Virus record (IMG/VR): IMGVR_UViG_3300021375_001646
Location: 1-51,810 of that record
Strand: one strand, 5' to 3'
From: a virus
Length of the DNA stretch: 51,810 nt
Positions 47,323-51,810 of the stretch are shown in pieces. How positions within the stretch are numbered: position 1 is the stretch's first letter; each line of letters begins with the position of its first letter. Made by a program: the position numbers and the translations under genes. Below the pieces are notes generated by a model. That model saw only the letters and a list, made by a program, of their open reading frames with translations. It was not told where the DNA came from and made no database searches.

Positions 47323-47640
47323 TTATACTCCAAAGTAATGGTTCATTAATCCCATTACAATAATTGTAACTAGAATACCGTTGAGTAATACTAGAGCCCT
47401 GTCGTGCCATAGGTATCCAACTATGCCCCAACCCATTGTTCCAAACAATCCAAACCATAAATCAATTTGTGGAAGTGTTCCTGTTGCTCTAGCACTAGTG
47501 GCTATTAATATTAGTATAACCGATACCCATTTGATGTACCAACTTATATCATACTTGGGAGTTACTTTTTTATACACCCTACTTGAATTAAGTAGTTTGA
47601 TCTTGTCGTCTAATTTTTCTTTAATTGGTTCTATTGTCAT
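47323..47640 (-). CDS. membrane protein with three helices (105 aa)
   Basis: Segments WYIKWVSVILILIATSARA, LWFGLFGTMGWGIVGYLW and LLNGILVTIIVMGLMNHYF span the membrane, with a polar N-terminal 30 residues. It overlaps the cupin gene as ATGA. No family was recognised. Confidence 0.65.
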   Translation of the reverse strand: MTIEPIKEKLDDKIKLLNSSRVYKKVTPKYDISWYIKWVSVILILIATSARATGTLPQIDLWFGLFGTMGWGIVGYLWHDRALVLLNGILVTIIVMGLMNHYFGV

Positions 47641-48149
47641 TCATCTTCTAACGAAAATGTAATTGAAAATCTTGGTCCCATGCTAGTAAAACAATGCGGT
47701 GTTTCGTTGTGCAAGTAAAGAACATCTCCTGGTTCTAGTACTCCGTATGCATCTCCTACTTCAACTGCTGTTTTGCCTTGACACTGCCATACAAAACTAT
47801 TCTGTCCTAGGTCTGTGTGTTTTGAAAATAAACTACTCTTTACACTTAACGCAATATATATTTGGTTGCGTAAAACTTGTCCTACTTGTTTATAGGTTCT
47901 AAGTTTGCTTTCAAAAAACGTAAAAGGATTTGGTTTTAGTTGTGTATCTACACTAGGCGAGTTAACAACAAAGCCTCCATTAGGAAGTGCGTTTACTTGT
48001 TTGTTGTTTGTCTGTGTAGTTGTGTCTAAGGTTTCTAATGCCCATTGCCAGTCTAGGCACTTTGGAAGCAGGGGTATATGTTCAACCATACAACTCTGCT
48101 TGCCAAAGTATTCATCTAGACGATCATAATGAACTATGGGAAGTTTCAT
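47637..48149 (-). CDS. cupin/JmjC-like protein (170 aa)
   Basis: The beta-barrel motif is SSLFSKHTDLGQNSFVWQCQ (H-x-D-like), then GVLEPGDVLYLHNETPHCF with the distal His, and FSITFSLEDE. It resembles cupin-like or JmjC-like hydroxylases but is short, and the N-terminal half is unassigned. It may be a third Fe(II)-dependent oxygenase of the phage or only a sugar-binding cupin. GGAG precedes the ATG. Confidence 0.7.
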   Translation of the reverse strand: MKLPIVHYDRLDEYFGKQSCMVEHIPLLPKCLDWQWALETLDTTTQTNNKQVNALPNGGFVVNSPSVDTQLKPNPFTFFESKLRTYKQVGQVLRNQIYIALSVKSSLFSKHTDLGQNSFVWQCQGKTAVEVGDAYGVLEPGDVLYLHNETPHCFTSMGPRFSITFSLEDE

Positions 48150-48168
48150 TTACTTCTCCGTACCTCAA

Positions 48169-48345
48169 TTACATTGCGTTCTTTTTATCTTGGATTTCTT
48201 TACGTCTTGTTTTAGTAAGTTTACCAAGATCGTTTAATGCCGCTCTGGCTCTAGTTGCCGCGGCCTTTACGCCTTTTGTTTCAAATGCTTCTGATTCTGC
48301 AATGTACTTTTCTACTGCCGACTTAATTTCATCATGTGTTGCCAT
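48169..48345 (-). CDS. histone-H1-like helical basic protein (58 aa)
   Basis: ATG 48345 follows AAAGGAG. It encodes MATHDEIKSAVEKYIAESEA and then KGVKAAATRARAALNDLGKL with KTRRKEIQDKKN. It is a short, fully helical Lys/Ala-rich protein similar to bacterial histone-H1-like or KGVK-type peptides. It probably binds nucleic acid. A late element (CCTAAATA, 48379-48386) precedes it. Confidence 0.65.
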   Translation of the reverse strand: MATHDEIKSAVEKYIAESEAFETKGVKAAATRARAALNDLGKLTKTRRKEIQDKKNAM

Positions 48346-48378
48346 GTTGTCTCCTTTGACTATTGTTTAAAGTACTTG

Positions 48379-48410
48379 TATTTAGGCCCCATAGTGTTTA
48401 CGGGGCCTAA
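48379..48410 (-). promoter_or_regulatory. hairpin with embedded late promoter
   Basis: AGGCCCCG...GGGGCCT forms a strong stem after the cold-shock gene, and its end merges with CCTAAATA (48379-48386). It lacks a T-run, so it may act as an RNA stabiliser or processing site as well as the upstream edge of the next promoter. Confidence 0.5.
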
Positions 48411-48422
48411 GATGTGGTTCTA

Positions 48423-48623
48423 CTATTTGACTGAAATGTTTACAGCAGAAGGGCCTTTTGGACCATCCTGTGTATCAAACATCACAATATCGCCTTCATT
48501 CAACGATTGTAAGCCTGCGGCTTCTACTGCTGAAATGTGTACGAAAACATCTTTGTTTTCACTTGCGATAAATCCAAAGCCTTTAGCGGCGTTGAACCAT
48601 TTTACTGTTCCTTGATTACTCAT
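48423..48623 (-). CDS. cspA: cold-shock protein (66 aa)
   Basis: The CSD fold motifs are intact: [19 protein letters not shown] (RNP1-like), [13 protein letters not shown] (RNP2-like) and [20 protein letters not shown]. Its length is normal. It binds single-stranded RNA and melts structures. AAGGA precedes the ATG. It might help translation of structured leaders seen in this genome. Confidence 0.95.
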   Translation of the reverse strand: MSNQGTVKWFNAAKGFGFIASENKDVFVHISAVEAAGLQSLNEGDIVMFDTQDGPKGPSAVNISVK

Positions 48624-48735
48624 GTTTTTCCTTATTCGTGTTTATATTTGAGGAAGTTTGTATCTAATATTAGGGCGGGAGGTTTGTTAGTTCTACTGCG
48701 TCTTGATGTTATTACTGTCTTGTCTCATTAGTACT
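48624..48735. other. leader region of cspA
   Basis: No ORF with a good start is visible. It probably is the 5' untranslated region of the cold-shock gene, which in bacteria often folds. A TATAAACA late-like element lies about 20 nt before the ATG. Confidence 0.35.
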
Positions 48736-48740
48736 TAGCC

Positions 48741-48765
48741 ATAAGAAAAGGCCCCGAAGGACCTT
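48741..48765 (-). terminator. intrinsic terminator after the porin gene
   Basis: AGGTCC-TTCG-GGGCCT hairpin followed by TTTTCTTAT on the minus strand. Confidence 0.85.
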
Positions 48766-48781
48766 TCCTAGTATTCTAAAT

Positions 48782-49801
48782 TTAGAACTTGTATTTGATA
48801 CTTGCTTTGATACTGTCGTCGTTTTGTGTTACGGCTCCTGTACCCAAGTTTTGGCTTTCTGTCATATGATAGTAAGCACCCATTTCAATTGGACCTTGTG
48901 TGTAAACTGCACTTAGGTAGTCTCCATTAGTTCCAATATCATCATTTTCTACTCTGTGATATCCTAGTGTAACTTCATCAGTTAAACCGTACATCGCACC
49001 GTAGTCCATTCTGTTTTCTTTGGTGTAAGTTCCTGTGTTCTTGTCGTCCCACATTTCTACACCAAGTACAACTGGAATATCAAAACGATATAGGCTTGTT
49101 CCAATAGCATAACCTTGCTGATTGTTGTCACCTGTGATGTCGTCTTTGTCACCAATTTGCATGTATGATACTTCAGCAAGACCCATTAGGTTTGCAGTTA
49201 CACCAGCATATAACATTTCTGTATTTGCATCGTAACCAATACTTGCACCCACTGGCATGTCTTTGCTCATTGCATGTTTGTCAAAAGCAAATTCATTGTT
49301 GTTGTCCCAACCACCAAAAGTTAATACAACTTTTTCGTTGTGATCAATTCTTGAGTTTGATTCTGTGATTACTAGTGGTACACCAATCTTTGATGTTTTA
49401 GCAAAACCCAAACGCTGTGCATCAGTTTCACCTAGATATAAACGTGTGTTGCCAATGCCAAGTCCCATTTGTTTTTCAACAACGGTATTGTTTAATGCTG
49501 TGTTCAATGAATAGTGTGAATCGAATCTTGCACTACCGCCTGCCCAATCAATTGGTCCTGCTTCTACATCACTTTGTAATCCTGTGATGATTTCTGCACG
49601 ACTATCGATTCCACTTGTGTAAGTGTCTTCGTCATAGTACATTTCAATTTCACCGTTGATAAACAATCCACTGGGTAAACTTGGTGCACTTTTTTCTAAG
49701 TCCGCAACTCTCTGTTCAAGCGTTTTAGACTCGTCGGCTAGTGTTCCTGTTGCGATCGTAAGACCCGCAAGAACGGCCAACATATATGTTAGTTGTTTCA
49801 T
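48782..49801 (-). CDS. outer-membrane porin-like protein (339 aa)
   Basis: An N-terminal signal peptide (MKQLTYMLAVLAGLTIATGT-LA) is followed by a short coiled segment (LEQRVADLEKSA). The rest is amphipathic beta strands. The chain ends IKASIKYKF, with the C-terminal Phe needed for outer-membrane insertion. The overall pattern is a 16-stranded-type porin as in alphaproteobacteria. It sits as a single gene between two terminators. A phage porin could change nutrient uptake, or exclude other phages by altering the host surface. Confidence 0.88.
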   Translation of the reverse strand: MKQLTYMLAVLAGLTIATGTLADESKTLEQRVADLEKSAPSLPSGLFINGEIEMYYDEDTYTSGIDSRAEIITGLQSDVEAGPIDWAGGSARFDSHYSLNTALNNTVVEKQMGLGIGNTRLYLGETDAQRLGFAKTSKIGVPLVITESNSRIDHNEKVVLTFGGWDNNNEFAFDKHAMSKDMPVGASIGYDANTEMLYAGVTANLMGLAEVSYMQIGDKDDITGDNNQQGYAIGTSLYRFDIPVVLGVEMWDDKNTGTYTKENRMDYGAMYGLTDEVTLGYHRVENDDIGTNGDYLSAVYTQGPIEMGAYYHMTESQNLGTGAVTQNDDSIKASIKYKF

Positions 49802-49830
49802 TTTATTATTTTTATCCTTTAATTGTACAA

Positions 49831-49857
49831 TAAAAAAGACTACATAGAAGCAGTCTT
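49831..49857 (-). terminator. intrinsic terminator between the 49902 gene and the porin gene
   Basis: AAGACT-GCTTCTATGT-AGTCTT followed by TTTTA on the minus strand. A second hairpin (GCACTCTTAGAGTGC, 49870-49884) lies just upstream. Confidence 0.75.
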
Positions 49858-49901
49858 CGCATTACTTATGCACTCTTAGAGTGCAATGGTTTTATTTTTG
49901 A

Positions 49902-50123
49902 CTATGAATAGTCTTTGAGAGGTCCTCCATACTTTTGTGCCTTTACTTTTCTGCCTCGTAGAACTTTGCCTTTGGGACCTTTTTTACCTGACTGGCGGGC
50001 ACGTAGTCCTTGAGCCACACATGAACTTTGATCTGATGATCCTAGTTTAACTGTGCTTTGACATTTGCTCCGAGGAGTTTTTCCTCTTTCCTCTATGTCT
50101 CTTGTGAACTCTAGTATACGCAT
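49902..50123 (-). CDS. basic small protein with MRILEF N-terminus, leaderless start (73 aa)
   Basis: The ATG at 50123 is exactly 5 nt after the perfect late element TATAAATA. The product starts MRILEFTRDIEERGKTPRSK, then has a Cys pair (CQSTVKLGSSDQSSC) and a Lys/Gly-rich tail GKKGPKGKVLRGRKVKAQKY. It shares the MR-I-x-E start with the internal-head-type proteins near 16 kb. A DNA-associated virion role is plausible. Confidence 0.65.
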   Translation of the reverse strand: MRILEFTRDIEERGKTPRSKCQSTVKLGSSDQSSCVAQGLRARQSGKKGPKGKVLRGRKVKAQKYGGPLKDYS

Positions 50124-50128
50124 GTGTG

Positions 50129-50136
50129 TATTTATA
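50129..50136 (-). promoter_or_regulatory. late promoter element TATAAATA (leaderless type)
   Basis: It is followed by CACAC and ATG at 50123. Confidence 0.7.
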
Positions 50137-50361
50137 CTATCTGTACTTGTCTGCGGGATTTTTGCCTCTGCTTTCAAATTCTTCTTCTACAAGTTTGAAA
50201 GTAAGAGCATTGCGTTCACCTTTGGTTGTCTTGAGTACTACATCTCCACTTGAGGCTACTTCTATTTTTGTAATCTTGGCTCTGCTGTTTCTAAACTTGC
50301 CCACCATGATTTCCTGTCCAACTTCTAGATGTATGGACACTTGTTTGGGTGATGTACTCAT
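50137..50361 (-). CDS. hypothetical small beta protein (74 aa)
   Basis: The start MSTSPKQVSIHLEVGQEIMV at 50361 has AAGGAG upstream. The beta-rich part VSIHLEVGQEIMVGKFRNSR, AKITKIEVASSGDVVLKT could be an OB or SH3-like barrel. The C-terminus is charged. No family was recognised. Confidence 0.6.
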   Translation of the reverse strand: MSTSPKQVSIHLEVGQEIMVGKFRNSRAKITKIEVASSGDVVLKTTKGERNALTFKLVEEEFESRGKNPADKYR

Positions 50362-50371
50362 TGTTTGCTCC

Positions 50372-50590
50372 TTAGTGAAGTGTGTCGTCCTTGGTAGGTC
50401 GTCCTTCAAAATATAGTTCTGTGGTTTGTCCTAGCCTTGCTTCAAAGTATTCTATAACATGCTCTATGCGTTCAGCAGTTAGTAGACTGGTGCTAGTACC
50501 TTTGTCGATGAGAATCTCGTATTGTTCTTGAAGAGTGTCTAGTTCTTCTTGGAAAAGTTCTGCAACTGATACTGTTTCATACTCGGCCAT
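50372..50590 (-). CDS. hypothetical acidic helical protein, leaderless start (72 aa)
   Basis: A Glu-rich helical protein (VAELFQEELDTLQEQYEILI). The ATG at 50590 is exactly 5 nt after the late element GGTAAATA. Function unknown. Confidence 0.6.
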   Translation of the reverse strand: MAEYETVSVAELFQEELDTLQEQYEILIDKGTSTSLLTAERIEHVIEYFEARLGQTTELYFEGRPTKDDTLH

Positions 50591-50595
50591 AGTAA

Positions 50596-50603
50596 TATTT
50601 ACC
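50596..50603 (-). promoter_or_regulatory. late promoter element GGTAAATA (leaderless type)
   Basis: It is followed by TTACT and ATG at 50590. It touches the stop of the upstream gene. Confidence 0.55.
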
Positions 50604-50782
50604 TATGCATCAATGGTTTCTAGAGGATCAAAGTTAGCACTTAACCATTCTAAATCTTTGTCTTCACCATATGCTAATACCCAGTCAACTAGACTTGCTG
50701 TAGTAATCTTACCTGTTTGCCATAGATGTATCTGTTGCTGTTTCTTGGCTTTTAAAAATTGTTTGCGTGTTGTAATTGTCAT
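50603..50782 (-). CDS. hypothetical helical protein, predicted leaderless (59 aa)
   Basis: The start MTITTRKQFLKAKKQQQIHL at 50782 is 6 nt after the TATTAT of a TTGACA-18-TATTAT promoter. A longer TTG form (50818) would lie within that promoter. The C-terminus contains LEWLSANFDPLE. No family was recognised. Confidence 0.55.
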   Translation of the reverse strand: MTITTRKQFLKAKKQQQIHLWQTGKITTASLVDWVLAYGEDKDLEWLSANFDPLETIDA

Positions 50783-50786
50783 AGTG

Positions 50787-51068
50787 TTATAATACTTTCT
50801 CTGTACCTGAATTGTCAACCATTATCGCACTTGGCCAACGTAGATTATAATATGTGGCTATCTTATCTTCTAGACTGCATTCTACTTCTACTATGTAGTG
50901 AGGCTCCATACCGCCATCAGGTTCTATGTTCCATCTAAGACCTTTGAAGTGTTGTCTAAGAAATTGACCACGTTCGCTTGTCTGCATCCAACGACCTATT
51001 TGTAGTTTAGCACGTTCCCAATTGGGTTCATCAAATTGATTAATATAGCAAACAGTTAGTTCTTTCAT
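50787..51068 (-). CDS. hypothetical alpha/beta protein (93 aa)
   Basis: It begins MKELTVCYINQFDEPNWERA and has a helix GRWMQTSERGQFLRQHFKG with a beta C-terminal half (YIVEVECSLEDKIATYYNLR). No family was recognised. The last codons overlap the downstream promoter. Confidence 0.6.
   Translation of the reverse strand: MKELTVCYINQFDEPNWERAKLQIGRWMQTSERGQFLRQHFKGLRWNIEPDGGMEPHYIVEVECSLEDKIATYYNLRWPSAIMVDNSGTEKVL
50789..50818 (-). promoter_or_regulatory. sigma70-like promoter, leaderless layout
   Basis: TTGACA (50813-50818), 18 bp, TATTAT (50789-50794), then 6 nt to the ATG. Confidence 0.6.
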
Positions 51069-51077
51069 AACACATAG

Positions 51078-51344
51078 TTAACCGCAAAAACTTTCATCAC
51101 TCTCTAGTGTGGCAACGTCAACTGGGTCACAGTGTAGTAGCCATGCAGATTCTAGATCCGCAGTGTGTTTGGCCTGCCAACGTACAAAGTCTCCTGCCCA
51201 TTCATAGTCTATTTTAGAGTACTGTTCACGCATCCATGCTTCACGACTGTCCATGTCACGAACTCTTGCCCAATATGCTTTGATTGCTTTGGCCTGCTCC
51301 TGTTGATCCTCAAGCCATTGTGTTTTGTCTGTGTATGCTGTCAT
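51078..51344 (-). CDS. hypothetical helical protein (88 aa)
   Basis: The start MTAYTDKTQWLEDQQEQAKA at 51344 has AAGGAG upstream and overlaps the preceding stop as ATGA. It is Trp/Asp/Glu-rich with RDMDSREAWMREQYSKIDYE. No family was recognised. Confidence 0.6.
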   Translation of the reverse strand: MTAYTDKTQWLEDQQEQAKAIKAYWARVRDMDSREAWMREQYSKIDYEWAGDFVRWQAKHTADLESAWLLHCDPVDVATLESDESFCG

Positions 51345-51544
51345 TGTTGTTTCTCCTTGAGTAGTAGTTGTTGCCATGCACTTTCAAATCCATCTTCGTG
51401 TAGGTATGCTTCATTGTTGTTCCATAGTCTACGAAAGTAACCATCATAACTGGCAACTATGGTTGCGTGTGTTGAGTTGAGATGTCCTTTTTGCATATAG
51501 AATATTCTATACTTGTCTTTGACGTTGTTGAATGAACAAGACAA
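51341..51544 (-). CDS. hypothetical protein, probable TTG start (67 aa)
   Basis: The TTG at 51544 has AAGGGAG 7 nt upstream; an internal ATG 16 codons later has no ribosome site. The product contains KYRIFYMQKGHLNSTHATIV and a helical end. It follows a leader with a late-type element (GTGTAAATAC) near 51575. Confidence 0.55.
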   Translation of the reverse strand: MSCSFNNVKDKYRIFYMQKGHLNSTHATIVASYDGYFRRLWNNNEAYLHEDGFESAWQQLLLKEKQQ

Positions 51545-51726
51545 CTGAGTCTCCCTTGTTGTTATATAGTGCTACAAGTATTTACACGGGAGCCTATATA
51601 TGCGAGGTCAAATGGCCCAATAGCACGAAGTGCGGTCAGCAAAAATTTTAAGGCCTAGTAACTGCGATAGCAGTAGCGGTAAGATTGTTACCGTTCAGGA
51701 TTCGTAAAGCCTTGCCCAGCAAGCCA
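51545..51726. other. GC-rich intergenic region with several hairpins
   Basis: It contains a late-type TGTAAATA (minus, about 51577-51584), GCACGAAGTGC and GGTAA-CAATC-TTACC stems and a GCTTGC...GCAAGC stem. On the minus strand an open frame ends here with RILNGNNLTATAIAVTRP but has no good start. I see no certain gene. Confidence 0.4.
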
Positions 51727-51810
51727 TTACTCAGTGTCCGCAGGAGTCTTTCCTTCGGAAGAGTCTCTCTCGCGGCTTTTGATCCATGTTTTTAATCGAT
51801 GTATGTACTT
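51727..51810 (-). CDS. C-terminus of a protein, partial (start beyond window)
   Basis: The minus strand is open from the right edge for 27 codons and ends TAA at 51727, reading KYIHRLKTWIKSRERDSSEG then KTPADTE. The composition (charged, hydrophilic tail) fits a protein C-terminus. A second open frame in the same place also looks protein-like, so the call is tentative. Confidence 0.4.
   Translation of the reverse strand, partial: KYIHRLKTWIKSRERDSSEGKTPADTE

Noticed and set aside
44140-51810. Search for ordinary tRNA genes in the intergenic gaps of the window
   Set aside because: No cloverleaf with a T-loop GTTCRA and acceptor stem was found by eye, apart from the tmRNA acceptor domain.

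Overview
The window is a piece of a lytic, tailed, T4-like (myovirus-type) marine phage genome. The DNA is AT-rich and tightly packed, with ATGA/TAATG overlaps between neighbouring genes. It carries aerobic ribonucleotide reductase (nrdA, nrdB, glutaredoxin), a PAAR spike tip, very long modular fibre and beta-helix spike genes, a phage ATP-dependent DNA ligase, a GroES-like co-chaperonin and dozens of copies of a T4-late-type promoter element (NNTAAATA). The host is most likely a marine alphaproteobacterium. The phage carries a circularly permuted (two-piece) tmRNA, two DUF1127 proteins and a PqqA peptide, all typical of that group. The host assignment is an inference. Terminase, capsid, tail sheath and replisome genes are not in this window.

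Layout. 0-4.4 kb (minus): Bax-like glucosaminidase, small genes, 1095-residue repeat fibre. 4.5-5.1 kb (minus): permuted tmRNA with its own promoter and a small ORF inside the spacer. 5.2-6.0 kb (plus): four small genes. 6.0-12.9 kb (minus): PAAR, glutaredoxin, nrdB, nrdA, pectate-lyase-like spike. 12.9-21.3 kb (minus): PD-(D/E)XK nuclease, virion and internal-head-type proteins, two short putative virion proteins with matching structured leaders, and a ligase-fold nucleotidyltransferase. 21.4-26.2 kb: lipase (plus), then PRPP synthetase, Pit-type phosphate permease, IscU and an AlkB-type alkane hydroxylase (minus). 26.3-28.9 kb (plus): structured leader RNA, DUF1127 operon, pqqA, two small genes. 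28.9-39.3 kb (minus, one small plus gene): nuclease, IF-1, DUF3050 haem-oxygenase-like oxidase, four radical-SAM enzymes and a set of putative virion proteins. 39.3-43.3 kb: ketoacyl synthase, MaoC-like hydratase, fatty-acid desaturase and two 2OG-type hydroxylases. 43.3-51.8 kb (minus): GroES, DNA ligase, SWIM protein, SufE, cupin, histone-H1-like peptide, cold-shock protein, outer-membrane porin and small genes.

How the parts may work together. IscU and SufE could supply Fe-S clusters to the four radical-SAM enzymes. These enzymes sit in one co-oriented block with putative virion proteins and a Cys-x-Cys-x-Cys-tailed peptide, which suggests phage-run post-translational modification, of virion proteins or of a RiPP-like peptide. 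The ketoacyl synthase, hydratase, desaturase, lipase and AlkB could remodel host lipid or hydrocarbon metabolism. The phosphate permease, PRPP synthetase and ribonucleotide reductase feed nucleotide supply. IF-1, tmRNA and CspA act on translation.

The most striking regulatory pattern is that at least ten genes have their ATG exactly 5 nt after an 8-bp late-promoter element and no Shine-Dalgarno sequence. That is the position where a T4-type late transcript would begin, so these genes are predicted to be made from leaderless mRNAs. All calls come from reading the sequence; no database search was run.
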